A stretch of 50,937 nt of DNA from Syntrophobacteraceae bacterium (GTDB lineage: Bacteria > Desulfobacterota > Syntrophobacteria > Syntrophobacterales > Syntrophobacteraceae), in assembly GCA_031292195.1 (NCBI GenBank), contig JARLHP010000141.1, positions 1 through 50,937 on the forward strand, in the 5' to 3' direction. Numbering within the stretch: position 1 is the stretch's first letter; each line of letters begins with the position of its first letter. Shown in pieces: positions 8,926-19,434 of this stretch. Both the position numbers and the translations under genes were made by a program. The notes under the pieces are model-generated. The model saw nothing but the letters and a program-made list of their open reading frames with translations. It was not told the origin of the DNA and ran no database searches.

Positions 8926-9244
8926 ATTCTCCTCCTGAGAATTCTCAAAATAGGGACATTCCGTAAACCGGTCAGGCATGTCTAGGCAAAATGCCTGCCA
9001 ACGTCAACTATTTTTTTCTTCTCCGCTTCCATTCTGGGATTCGGAGCTTTTTCCAATACCTGGAATTTGGAATTAAGAAACATTTTCGTTACGTATGAGC
9101 GGGGGTCCATGCCAAAAACCGGGGCTCCCCAAATAGCTGCCCATCCAATTAGCTGAAAATTCAATTGAATATGTAGTTTAAAAGTACATCATAACCCGCA
9201 ACAAAAATGTACCTCCAGGGTTGCCCCGTTTCACTGCGCAACTT
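8926..9244. other. glnA regulatory region
   Basis: This gene-free stretch between glnD and glnA holds the sigma-54-type promoter at 8985-9000. Upstream of it is an AT-rich section (about 9130-9200) where enhancer-binding sites would be expected. I could not recognise a clear NtrC palindrome in it. Confidence 0.5.
8985..9000 (-). promoter_or_regulatory. Sigma-54 type promoter of glnA
   Basis: Read on the minus strand the site is TGGCAGGCATTTTGCC. It has GG and GC elements at the correct -24/-12 spacing and matches TGGCAC-N5-TTGC in all but one of the fixed positions. It lies 60 bases upstream of the glnA ATG. Sigma-54 control of glnA is a known arrangement in proteobacteria; use here is inferred. 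Confidence 0.7.
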
Positions 9245-11833
9245 CTACACCGACTCCAGACAGGCAAGAAGCTTTTCTCTTACCCTCTCATGCATGTCGT
9301 AGCTCATCAGCTTCTCTCCGCTGAGGTCGGTAACGTAAAAAATATCGACCACCTGCGCCCCGGGAGTCGATATCTTTGCCAACTGGATATTCAAATCCAG
9401 CTCGAAGAGCCCCTTGGTGATGGCATGCAACACGCCGGGCCGATCCCATGTGTACACTTCGATCAGGGTGTAGAAGTCTGAAGCATCCTCGTCAACTATA
9501 ACTTTGTCGTCTTTTCGGGGAAGACGCTTGGCCTCGAGCACCGAGGGCCTTCGCCTGTCGCCCAGCATTTCCTCCAGCCACGATGAATTTTCCAGCGCGC
9601 GCCCGAGATCAGCTTCCACCCTGCCCCACAGCTCGCCGGGGTGAAGAGGATCGGGAATTCTTTCCGCCATAAGTATATCGCAAGCCACACCCGGTTCACG
9701 GGTGAATATTTCAGCCGACAGGATATTCAACCCCCGCAGCCACAGCACCCCCGTAATCAATGCAAACAGCCCCGGCCGGTCGCGGGTTACGACCGTGATC
9801 TGCCACATCTCGCCTTCGGCCGGTTCGGCCCTGCAGGAAACGGAGCGGCCCGCCAACTCCTTTTCCATGCCGTAGTGCGTGAGAATATCCGCGGGCTGCT
9901 GCGACAACAGGTACCGGAACGAAAGCTTCTCCATCCATTCGGACACCATCTCGCTCTCGGCCGGGTCGGGCAGAAGCGAGAGAACTTTTTCCTGGGTCTT
10001 CGAAGCCTGCGCCTCGGTATTTTGCGGTTCCAGGTCGGGGCGCAGCAGCAGCCTGTCGACTTTAAAGAAAAGTTCTCTAAGAAGCGAGGCCTTCCACGCG
10101 TTCCATGCATCCGTACCGGTGGCGCGGCTGTCGGCCACTGTAAGCATGTAGAGAAGAAGCAACCGGCCGCGGTCCTTGATGGTCACCGCGCATTGAGCCA
10201 CGGGCTTTTCGTCCATAAGATCCCGCTTTTGAGCGATTTCGGCAAGAATCAAATGCTGCTCGATCAAAAAACAGAGCAGGTTTTTCTGCTCCTCATCCAT
10301 TCCCATCCTCGCGGCAATTTCCCCCGCCATGCCCGCGCCGCGGATCGAATGGTTCTTCCCACCCCCTTTCCCGATGTCGTGCAAGAGCCCGGCCAGAAAA
10401 AGAATACGCCTCTGCCCGGAACTCAACAGCTCCGCGCCGCTCTTTAGAGGTCCTTCTCCGTCCACCTCTCCGGCTTCGATCAGGTGCAACTCTCTCACCG
10501 TGCGCAGAAGATGCTCATCGACCGTATAGACATGATAAGCGTCATCCTGGGCCTTGTAGCGCACGCCTGCGAATTCAGGGATGAACGTCTGTAAAAACCC
10601 GGTCTCCAGCATGGTGTTGAGCACCGCAAAAGAATGGAGCGGATCGAGCAGGATATCGAAAAACTGGCTCACGACCTCCGGATTTCGCCTTTCCTGATCG
10701 CGAAAGCCGGCTAAATTTTCCCGGATTATTCTGCCTGAAATATGGTGGAAGTGTGCGCCGGAGCGAGCCGCCTGCCAAAAAAAGCGCATGACTAAAACTG
10801 GATCTTTTCCCACCCACTCCGGCTCCATGAAGTGGAGGTGCTTGCCTTCCAGAAGAAACGGCCCGGGCAGAATTTTGCGGCGCAGATGGAAGGCATGAAA
10901 TTTCCTTTTGGGCTCACCCAGTCTTTCCAGAAAAAAAGAGGTCGTCCTTTTAACGCGTGACGTGTTCCGATAATAGATGCGCATGAAGGCTTCCACGGCC
11001 GAACCTTCCGCGCCGGCCATGCAGCCCATCCGCTGGGCGATAAGTTCCTGTTCCGGAAAAAGCAGCCGGTCCTGCCTTCTGCCGCCCAACTGGTGGAGCT
11101 GGAGCCTCACCCGCCACAGGAAATCGTACGACTGTTCGAGCCAGAGCTTTTCGATATCCATCAGCCAGCCGTTGCCGACCAGGGCCTCATAGGAGGAGTC
11201 CTGGAGGTAAACGATTCCGGCCCACCGGATGGTATGCAGGTCCCGCAAGGCGCCCACCCCGTCTTTGACGTTGGGCTCCAGTATGTAGGTGCTCTCGCCG
11301 TACTGTTTGAGCCTTTCGGTCCTGTAGGCCGTCAGGTGCTCGAGAAACCGCCGCTTTCCGGTATTGCCAAACGATTTGAGAAAAGAGCTCTTCCATTGGC
11401 TGAAAAACTCGGCGTCCCCGGCTATGAATCCGGCTTCGAGATAATTTGTCAGAATGGAAAAATCGTTTTGCACCATATCGCGGACCATGGAGACCGAAGC
11501 GGTGGCGTGTCCCACTTCGAATCCGTTGTCCCACAAGGCGTACACCAGATCATGGATGAACTCGGACAGGTGCGTGGGAAGCCGCTTTTTATAGAGGAAA
11601 AGAAGGTCCATGTCCGAAGCGAAACTGAGTTCGCCGCGGCCCAGGCCGCCCACGGCCAGCAGCGCCCAAGCCTCACGAGGAGCGTTTCCGTCCAGCGCGT
11701 TTCCAAGCGCCTCCCGCAAATTGGACGAATAAGTCCGCGCCGCGAGCAGCCCGGGAACATCGCCGCCACATTCCTGGTTGAAGCGCTCACGCAGGCTTTT
11801 CAGTTTTCTAACCGCATTGGGATTGATGGCCAT
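9245..11833 (-). CDS. glnD: PII uridylyltransferase / uridylyl-removing enzyme
   Basis: An 862-residue GlnD, the glutamine sensor that adds UMP to PII under nitrogen limitation and removes it when glutamine is plentiful. Domain order is complete: a nucleotidyltransferase domain with GGLGRGELSFASDMDLLF near residue 70-85, a GlnD-type helical domain, an HD hydrolase domain with LLHDIGKGGG near residue 490, and two C-terminal ACT domains (about 700-760 and 800-855, each with a DRPGL/DRPGV turn). It is 91 bases downstream of glnB, its substrate, and on the same strand, so they are probably cotranscribed. Length is normal for the family. Confidence 0.97.
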   Translation of the reverse strand: MAINPNAVRKLKSLRERFNQECGGDVPGLLAARTYSSNLREALGNALDGNAPREAWALLAVGGLGRGELSFASDMDLLFLYKKRLPTHLSEFIHDLVYALWDNGFEVGHATASVSMVRDMVQNDFSILTNYLEAGFIAGDAEFFSQWKSSFLKSFGNTGKRRFLEHLTAYRTERLKQYGESTYILEPNVKDGVGALRDLHTIRWAGIVYLQDSSYEALVGNGWLMDIEKLWLEQSYDFLWRVRLQLHQLGGRRQDRLLFPEQELIAQRMGCMAGAEGSAVEAFMRIYYRNTSRVKRTTSFFLERLGEPKRKFHAFHLRRKILPGPFLLEGKHLHFMEPEWVGKDPVLVMRFFWQAARSGAHFHHISGRIIRENLAGFRDQERRNPEVVSQFFDILLDPLHSFAVLNTMLETGFLQTFIPEFAGVRYKAQDDAYHVYTVDEHLLRTVRELHLIEAGEVDGEGPLKSGAELLSSGQRRILFLAGLLHDIGKGGGKNHSIRGAGMAGEIAARMGMDEEQKNLLCFLIEQHLILAEIAQKRDLMDEKPVAQCAVTIKDRGRLLLLYMLTVADSRATGTDAWNAWKASLLRELFFKVDRLLLRPDLEPQNTEAQASKTQEKVLSLLPDPAESEMVSEWMEKLSFRYLLSQQPADILTHYGMEKELAGRSVSCRAEPAEGEMWQITVVTRDRPGLFALITGVLWLRGLNILSAEIFTREPGVACDILMAERIPDPLHPGELWGRVEADLGRALENSSWLEEMLGDRRRPSVLEAKRLPRKDDKVIVDEDASDFYTLIEVYTWDRPGVLHAITKGLFELDLNIQLAKISTPGAQVVDIFYVTDLSGEKLMSYDMHERVREKLLACLESV

Positions 11834-11835
11834 AT

Positions 11836-11863
11836 TTCGTGACTCGTGATTCGTGACTCGTGA
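11836..11863. repeat. 14-bp tandem repeat
   Basis: Two perfect copies of ttcgtgactcgtga lie between glnB and glnD, covering the bases just upstream of the glnD start. It may influence glnD translation, but no regulatory role is evident. Confidence 0.75.
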
Positions 11864-11924
11864 CTAGAAAAAGCTTTGCATTACTCGCACACGGCGCCGC
11901 GCCGCCCCCACGTTTAAAATCAGC

Positions 11925-13927
<2,003 letters not shown>

Positions 13928-13980
13928 TACCGGTTTCCTCCCTAATCAAAGGCAGACGCTATGCTAAACTATCTCCGAGC

Positions 13981-14099
13981 GGGGAGCAAGGAGCAAGGAG
14001 CAGGGAGCAGGAAGCAGGAAGCGAAGAGAAAAAAACAAGACCCTGCTTCAGGCTCCGCCCTTCATGCTCACTGCTCCTTGCCCCTCGCTCCTTGCTCCC
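13981..14099. repeat. GGAGCAAGGAGC inverted repeat
   Basis: A left arm of repeated ggagcaaggagc units (13981-14008) is complementary, with few mismatches, to a gctccttgcccctcgctcc arm (about 14072-14099), which could form a long hairpin. It sits between the divergently transcribed nadE and CoA-transferase genes. It looks like an intergenic repeat, not a coding sequence, and makes frames starting at 14064 suspect. Confidence 0.7.
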
Positions 14100-14273
14100 A
14101 ACCATAATGTAATCCCATTTTTTGGTCCTCTATGCTATAAGAAAAATATACTGGCGTTTTGCTTCCGTACAGTAACCCCCCGCCCATGGGACAAGATCGA
14201 ACTCAGCAAAGAGCCCGTGGAGTGGGCAAGGCAATCCTGGCGGGCGGTCCCACCACACGGAGAATTCGAGCCC

Positions 14274-16169
14274 ATGAAGGAATGGAAAGAAAAAGTCCGC
14301 AAGAGCAAAGGCAACGAGCTCGATATACTGCGCACAATAATGCGCGACGGGGTCCGTCTTTATATCGGGTCAGCCTGCGGCGAGCCTCAGCACCTGGTGC
14401 GTTCTCTTATAAAACTGCTGCCCAGGCATCGCGATATCGAGATAGTCCAAAACCTTTCCTTGGGCTCGCTTCCGGAAGACTGGAAACCCCTGCAGGAAAA
14501 TGCGCGGCTCAAGACCTTCTATGTGGGTCCGCGGGTAAGGAATGCGGTCAATGAAGGCCTGGCCGATTACATCCCGATTTATTATTCTTCCCTGCCCCGT
14601 CTTTTCAAAGAAGACCCTTTATGGAAATTCGATATAGCGCTGGTGCAGGTCTCCCCTCCCGACGAACACGGTTACTGCTCGATGGGAATATCGGTGGGCA
14701 TGGACAAGTGCGCCGTCGAATGTGCAAGCATTGTGGTCGCCCAGATAAATCGAGAAATGCCAAGAACCCTTGGGGACAGCTTTCTGCACTCCTCGCGGAT
14801 TCACTACAGTGTCGAACATGACGAACCGCTGCCCGAAATCATTTTCAGGGAACGCAGCGCGGTAGCCGAACGCATCGCCAAGTACATCTCCCCGCTCATA
14901 GAGGACGGATCGACCATCCAGACAGGGGTGGGACGGATCCCCAGTTGGGTGCTGATTTACCTGGAAGGCAAAAAGGACCTGGGCATCCACACGGTGGTGC
15001 TTACCGACGCTCACCTGCATCTTATCAAGTCAGGCGCGGTCACCGGGCTGAAGAAAACTCTGAATCAGGGAAAAATCGTGGCCTCCTTCTGCATGGGGAG
15101 CAAGCAGCTCTACGATTTTGTCGACAACAACCCGGAGGTGGAAATCTACCCCACCGAATACGTCCACAACCGCAACCTGATTCGGCAGCAGCATCGCATG
15201 GTGGCCATAAATTCCGCACTGGAAATAGACCTTACCGGACAGATCTGCGCTGAATCCATGGGCCATACGGTCTACAGCGGAATCGGCGGCTATGTCGATT
15301 TTATGCAGGCGGCTTCGAGCGCCAAAGAGGGAAAGACCATTATCGTGTTGCCCTCGACCACCTCCGACGGGCGCAAATCGAGGATTGTGAGCCACCTGAC
15401 CAACGGGGCCGGAGTGGTCAGCCCACGCAGCACGGTCGGGTATGTGGCCACCGAATTCGGCGTGGCCTACCTTCACGGTAAAACCATCCGGGAGCGGGCG
15501 CTGGCCCTCATCGGGATCGCCCATCCACGCTTTCGCGAGCAGTTGATGACCGAGGCCAAAGACATTCACTATGTCTATGAAGATCAGATAGCTCCGCCCA
15601 TATTCGAGCCTCTCTATCCGGGCCAGTGGGAGACCCGCCAGGTTTTTCCGCCAAACGACGAACTCTATATCCGCCCGGTGAGGCCCACCGATGAGCGCAC
15701 GCTTCAGGAGTTTTTCTACACTCTTCCTTTCGAAGACATCTATTTTCGCTTCCTCTCGGCCATGAAGGCTTTCCCCCACAGAAACATCCAGGCCATGTGC
15801 AATCTGGATTACGAGCACGAAATGTCGGTTATCGCCGTTACGGGGGAAATGGGCTCGGAGAAGATCGCCGGAATCGCCCGATACATCCTGGACCAGAAGA
15901 GCAATTTAGCCGAAATCGACGTTGCCGTGGGCTCCGACTGGCAGCACAAGGGAATCGGGACGTTCCTGGTCCACTATATTTCCGAAATAGCCAGAACCAA
16001 GGGGATAAGCGGCCTTATGGCCTACGTGCTGGCGGCCAACCGGGCAATGCTCGCACTTTTCCACAGTCTTGGCTATGCCGTGCATTCCAAGCTGGAGGAA
16101 GGCGTCTACGAAGTTTGGCTCCGATTCGATGAACCGGCGCCCTCTTGCCGGGTATCGGAGTACAAATGA
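14274..16169 (+). CDS. CoA-transferase fused to GNAT acetyltransferase
   Basis: A 631-residue fusion. Residues about 5-435 are an acetyl-CoA hydrolase/transferase of the 4-hydroxybutyrate CoA-transferase type. The presumed catalytic Glu lies in IDLTGQICAESMGH, followed by SGIGGYVDFMQAA and the GAGVVSPRSTVGYVATEFGVAYLHGK segment. Residues about 460-620 are a GNAT domain (RPVRPTDERTLQEFFY, then DQKSNLAEIDVAVGSDWQHKGIGTFLV with the acetyl-CoA loop). The pairing suggests coupling of CoA-ester turnover to protein or metabolite acetylation, but the substrate is unknown. I start at ATG 14274 because residues match the family from MKEWKEKV on. A longer in-frame stretch upstream runs into the GGAGC repeat. 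The stop overlaps the next gene by ATGA, so the two are translationally coupled. Confidence 0.85.
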   Translation: MKEWKEKVRKSKGNELDILRTIMRDGVRLYIGSACGEPQHLVRSLIKLLPRHRDIEIVQNLSLGSLPEDWKPLQENARLKTFYVGPRVRNAVNEGLADYIPIYYSSLPRLFKEDPLWKFDIALVQVSPPDEHGYCSMGISVGMDKCAVECASIVVAQINREMPRTLGDSFLHSSRIHYSVEHDEPLPEIIFRERSAVAERIAKYISPLIEDGSTIQTGVGRIPSWVLIYLEGKKDLGIHTVVLTDAHLHLIKSGAVTGLKKTLNQGKIVASFCMGSKQLYDFVDNNPEVEIYPTEYVHNRNLIRQQHRMVAINSALEIDLTGQICAESMGHTVYSGIGGYVDFMQAASSAKEGKTIIVLPSTTSDGRKSRIVSHLTNGAGVVSPRSTVGYVATEFGVAYLHGKTIRERALALIGIAHPRFREQLMTEAKDIHYVYEDQIAPPIFEPLYPGQWETRQVFPPNDELYIRPVRPTDERTLQEFFYTLPFEDIYFRFLSAMKAFPHRNIQAMCNLDYEHEMSVIAVTGEMGSEKIAGIARYILDQKSNLAEIDVAVGSDWQHKGIGTFLVHYISEIARTKGISGLMAYVLAANRAMLALFHSLGYAVHSKLEEGVYEVWLRFDEPAPSCRVSEYK

Positions 16170-16780
16170 GTCGGTCCCCCATCCCGCCCATAGACCCCGG
16201 CACGCTGGCCTTCGACATCGACGGAGTGGTTGCCGACACCATGTTGGTCTTTGTCAGGCTGGCCCACGAAAAATACGGCCTGACAAACCTCTCCAAGCAG
16301 GACATGCTCTGCTACAACCTCTATGACTGCCTGGGCCTGGAAAAAAAGGTCATCGACGACCTGATACTCCTTACTCTGGACGAAGAACACACCAAAGGGA
16401 TCCCCCCTGTTCCGGGCGCACCGGAAGTGCTTACCGAACTTTCCGCCGCCGCGCCCCTCAGGTTCATAACGGCCCGCACCGGCGCGGTCTCCATAGCGCA
16501 GTGGATGTTTTCAATCCTGCCGGACGTTCCTCGCAGCAAAATCACCGTCATAGCCTCCGGCTCCCCTGAATCCAAGCTGGGCATCCTCCATCAACTGGGA
16601 GTTCGCTATTTTGTGGAAGACCGGATGGAAACCTGCATCCACTTGAAGGAGGCCGGAATCGAGCCCCTGGTTTTCGAGCAGCCGTGGAACCGCGCCGACC
16701 CCGCGCCCGGATTCATTCGGGTAAGGGATTGGGTGCAGCTAAAAGAATGCCTATTGCCCTTGGGCGCCAACTTGGGGTAA
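16166..16780 (+). CDS. HAD-superfamily hydrolase, nucleotidase-like
   Basis: A 204-residue haloacid dehalogenase-fold protein. The N-terminal FDIDGVVADT motif contains the nucleophile Asp and the acid/base Asp. RFITARTGAVSIAQ carries the motif II Thr region, and KLGILHQLGVRYFVEDR gives the Lys and acidic residues of motifs III and IV. This pattern resembles 5'(3')-nucleotidase-like HAD proteins of unknown substrate. Its ATG at 16166 overlaps the stop of the CoA-transferase gene (ATGA), which argues for coupled translation. It is followed after 117 bases by minC. Confidence 0.8.
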   Translation: MSRSPIPPIDPGTLAFDIDGVVADTMLVFVRLAHEKYGLTNLSKQDMLCYNLYDCLGLEKKVIDDLILLTLDEEHTKGIPPVPGAPEVLTELSAAAPLRFITARTGAVSIAQWMFSILPDVPRSKITVIASGSPESKLGILHQLGVRYFVEDRMETCIHLKEAGIEPLVFEQPWNRADPAPGFIRVRDWVQLKECLLPLGANLG

Positions 16781-16897
16781 AGTGTTCTGCACTTGGTGGG
16801 GACCATCTCGCGCTGTTTTATCCAGCATCTACGCCCTGACTATAATTTCACACTTTTAATGCCCCCTGGGCATATTCGGGTTCATCGGGCAGAAGCT

Positions 16898-17557
16898 ATG
16901 TCATCTTCCGCAACGCCGCCTGTATTGATTAAAGCCGACCGCGCCGGCTTCACCGTAATCCCGGCCCGGGACGCCTCCTTTGATTCCGTTATGGCCTTCC
17001 TGGCAGAGCGACTGGTCCAGTCCCATGATTTTTTTCACAATGCGCAAATGGTCCTGGATCTCAGGAACAGCCCCATGCGATCCGACGAGATTTCGGAACT
17101 CTGCGCCATGCTCTACCAGAAATCCATGGTGAGGGTGGTGGAAGTGAGGCTAAGCGACGATCTCTCGTTTGCCCTGGCAGGCGAGCCCAGGAAAAGTCGC
17201 GCCGCGGCCCCGGACGACCGGGAAAGCTATGACAGCGCGCCGCTGATTGTGCGAAATACCTGCCGCTCAGGCGTGCGCGTCGTGTCTCCATCAGACTGTA
17301 TCGTGCTGGGCGACGTCAATCCCGGAGCTGAAATTATTGCCGAGGGTGATGTCATTATCTTCGGAAAGCTTAGAGGCGTTGCTCATGCCGGGGCCGGAGG
17401 AGATCAGAGCGCCAGGATTTGGGCGCTGGGCTTCGAGCCCAACCAGATCAGGATCGCCGATCTCGTGGCGGTGCCTCCGCGTGGGGCAAAGCCTGCCCTC
17501 AGCAGGTATGAAATGGCCGAGATCCGCAACGGCAATATTCAGGTCGTTAGTCTCTAA
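16898..17557 (+). CDS. minC: Septum-site determining protein MinC
   Basis: A 219-residue MinC, the FtsZ-ring inhibitor delivered to the membrane by MinD. The N-terminal domain (about 10-110) is followed by a variable linker and the C-terminal beta-helix (about 120-215) with VRNTCRSGVRVVSPSDCIVLGDVNPGAEIIAEGDVIIFGKLRG and the ARIWALGFEPNQIRIADL segment that contacts MinD. The ATG at 16898 gives a normal MinC; a frame open to 16793 adds atypical residues. It is the first gene of minCDE. Confidence 0.93.
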   Translation: MSSSATPPVLIKADRAGFTVIPARDASFDSVMAFLAERLVQSHDFFHNAQMVLDLRNSPMRSDEISELCAMLYQKSMVRVVEVRLSDDLSFALAGEPRKSRAAAPDDRESYDSAPLIVRNTCRSGVRVVSPSDCIVLGDVNPGAEIIAEGDVIIFGKLRGVAHAGAGGDQSARIWALGFEPNQIRIADLVAVPPRGAKPALSRYEMAEIRNGNIQVVSL

Positions 17558-17629
17558 GAACATATTAAGTGATTTGGCAAGGGGCATCGATGTCCGTGGA
17601 ACCGATTTCTAAATTACAGGTGATGACAT

Positions 17630-18418
17630 ATGGCGGGTAAAACAATTGTGGTCACTTCCGGCAAGGGTGGGGTCGGCAAGACAACCACCGTTGCCAACCT
17701 TGGAACGACACTGGCCAAAAAGAAGTACAGTGTCGTACTGATAGACACCGATATAGGCCTGCGCAATCTCGATGTGGTCATGGGCCTGGAAAATCGAATC
17801 GTCTACAACCTGGTAGATATCATCGAAGGCAAGTGTCGCAAAGAACAGGCCATGATCCGCGACAGGAAGCTGTCAAACCTTTGCATGATTCCCGCGGCCC
17901 AGACCAGGGAGAAAAATTCCATCACCGAAGAACAGATGAAGGAACTCTGCTCAACTCTGGCCGCCGAGTTCGATTATGTCATAATCGACTGTCCGGCGGG
18001 CATAGAGCAGGGATTTAAAAACGCCATTGCCGGCGCGGATACCGCCATTGTCGTGACTACGCCCGAGGTGTCGGCCATTCGCGATGCCGACCGGGTGATC
18101 GGTCTCCTGGAAGCCGCTTTGGTAAGGCATATCAACCTCATCCTCAACAGGCTCAACGCCAAAATGGTCAAAAGGGGCGACATGATGTCCACCGAGGATA
18201 TCATTGCCCTGCTTTCAGTTCCCCTTCTGGGAGTTGTCCCGGAAAGCGAGGATGTGGTGGTGTCGACCAATCGCGGGGTCCCTCTGGTCCACGACCGGAA
18301 CAGCAAAGCCGGCGCCGCGTTCCGAAGCATAGCCGGGCGCTTGAACGGTGAAAGCATTCCACTCGACGGTGATTCGCGAGGACTTTTCGGACGCATGAAG
18401 CGCCTGATCTGGAACTGA
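17630..18418 (+). CDS. minD: Septum-site determining ATPase MinD
   Basis: A 262-residue MinD. It is a deviant Walker-A ATPase (SGKGGVGKTTTVANLG, residues 11-26) that dimerises on the membrane with ATP, recruits MinC, and is released by MinE. DTDIGLRNLDVVMGLENR and DYVIIDCPAGIEQGF are the typical switch and Walker-B regions. The C-terminal LFGRMKRLIWN is the amphipathic membrane-targeting helix. It lies 72 bases after minC and 14 before minE, in the standard minCDE order. Confidence 0.97.
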   Translation: MAGKTIVVTSGKGGVGKTTTVANLGTTLAKKKYSVVLIDTDIGLRNLDVVMGLENRIVYNLVDIIEGKCRKEQAMIRDRKLSNLCMIPAAQTREKNSITEEQMKELCSTLAAEFDYVIIDCPAGIEQGFKNAIAGADTAIVVTTPEVSAIRDADRVIGLLEAALVRHINLILNRLNAKMVKRGDMMSTEDIIALLSVPLLGVVPESEDVVVSTNRGVPLVHDRNSKAGAAFRSIAGRLNGESIPLDGDSRGLFGRMKRLIWN

Positions 18419-18432
18419 AAGGAGACGGGCCG

Positions 18433-18702
18433 ATGCTCGGAATTTTGCGGCGCATTTGGGGAGACGGGGCCAGCGGACAGGTCGCCCGCAGGAGGATGCA
18501 GTTCGTCCTCATGCACGACCGGATCGACATCACCCCCGATATGATGGAAGCGGTCAAAAACGACATAATCCAAGTGCTGTCCCGGTACATGGAAATAGAC
18601 GGAGAATCCGTAAAGGTCGATTTGGAACAGGGCAAAGACTTTATGGCCCTCATCTCCAACGTTCAGGTAAAGCGCGTCTTCAGGAAATCCGCATCACGCT
18701 GA
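18433..18702 (+). CDS. minE: Cell division topological factor MinE
   Basis: An 89-residue MinE that stimulates MinD ATPase and drives pole-to-pole oscillation. The N-terminal membrane-binding stretch MLGILRRIWG is followed by the RRRMQFVLMHDRIDITPDMM region that includes the MinD-contact helix, then by the dimerisation domain with DLEQGKDFMALISNVQVKRV. An AAGGAG ribosome site lies before the ATG. It closes the minCDE operon. Confidence 0.95.
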   Translation: MLGILRRIWGDGASGQVARRRMQFVLMHDRIDITPDMMEAVKNDIIQVLSRYMEIDGESVKVDLEQGKDFMALISNVQVKRVFRKSASR

Positions 18703-19105
18703 TCATCGGGCGCCGGCAGGCAACTCGGCAGGTAGCATCCTGAAAGGAAAGTCAGCAGGTTGGGCTAAGCCTGTAGGTTGGGCTAAGCGCAGCGCAGCGC
18801 AGCCCAACAAAAACTGTTCAGAGCAGAGACGCTGTCAAGTACCCCGTCATTGCGGCAATGCTCTTGAGCCGGAATCCGTGGTTTTTATCCTTCAAAAGGG
18901 ACACGCACCGCGGCCCCCCCCGGCTTACAGGCTGCCGGGGCGACGTGCGTACGCTACTTCCCCCCGGTCGCAAGTATGAAACCCCGGGCTCCACTGCCCA
19001 TGCGCAGGCTGAGCTAATCTCCGCAGGTCGGGCTAAGCGCAGCACAGCCCAACACCATCCACACATCCACACACGTGAATACGTAAATACCCCCTATTCA
19101 CCAAT
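18703..19105. other. Intergenic repeats between minE and the PC4-like gene
   Basis: No gene is seen in these 403 bases. They contain three versions of the ggttgggctaagc repeat (18758-18770, 18777-18808 and 19027-19053). A GC-rich piece around 18905-18990 is partly self-complementary. Confidence 0.6.
18777..18808. repeat. GTTGGGCT-AGCCCAAC palindromic repeat
   Basis: An inverted repeat of gttgggct and agcccaac separated by repeated agcgc units. Related copies are at 18758-18770 (half), 19027-19053 (diverged) and 29689-29717. It is a REP-like intergenic element. One copy sits inside the broken GxxExxY gene. Confidence 0.75.
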
Positions 19106-19336
19106 CTATAGTTCTTCCAGCGCCTCCTTGAGCTTTTGCACACCGGCTTCCAGCTCCGAGAACAGTTCCACCGATATGGTAAGCCCCTTTTTGGAGGGGT
19201 GATATTCTCCGTCGTCCCCCTTGTAATAGATTCGAAGGTCCACGTACTGCTTTCCCTTGAAAACAGTGATCGACGACCGGACTTCTTCCAGGGGATTTTT
19301 GGGAAAAGAGTGCACAGTTTGAGGTTCTTTTGCCAT
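19106..19336 (-). CDS. PC4/YdbC-like ssDNA-binding protein
   Basis: A 76-residue protein of the transcriptional coactivator p15/PC4 family, small dimeric single-stranded-DNA-binding proteins. The core is SSITVFKGKQYVDLRIYYKGDDGEYHPSKKGLTISVELFSELEAGVQKL, with the beta-strand DLRIYY and the WxPTxKGI-like PSKKGLTI motif. Start at ATG 19336 follows AAGGA at good spacing; a GTG two codons earlier is possible. It is monocistronic, downstream of the qmo terminator. Its role in the cell is unknown. Confidence 0.85.
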   Translation of the reverse strand: MAKEPQTVHSFPKNPLEEVRSSITVFKGKQYVDLRIYYKGDDGEYHPSKKGLTISVELFSELEAGVQKLKEALEEL

Positions 19337-19377
19337 CTTCACTAATCCTTGGCTCAGGTAAACAGTATACTACCATC

Positions 19378-19408
19378 AAAAAGCCCATCCGGAGATGGGC
19401 TTTTTGAT
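19378..19408 (-). terminator. Intrinsic terminator after qmoABC
   Basis: A 12-bp perfect stem aaaaagcccatc/gatgggcttttt with a CGGA loop lies 30 bases past the qmoC stop. Being A/T-flanked on both sides, it could work in both directions. It separates the qmo operon from the PC4-like gene. Confidence 0.88.
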
Positions 19409-19434
19409 TTATTTTAAGTATGCGCCGGTCTGAA

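Noticed and set aside
14064..14273. 70-residue N-terminal extension of the CoA-transferase
   Set aside because: The extra residues start inside the GGAGC inverted repeat and lack family resemblance.
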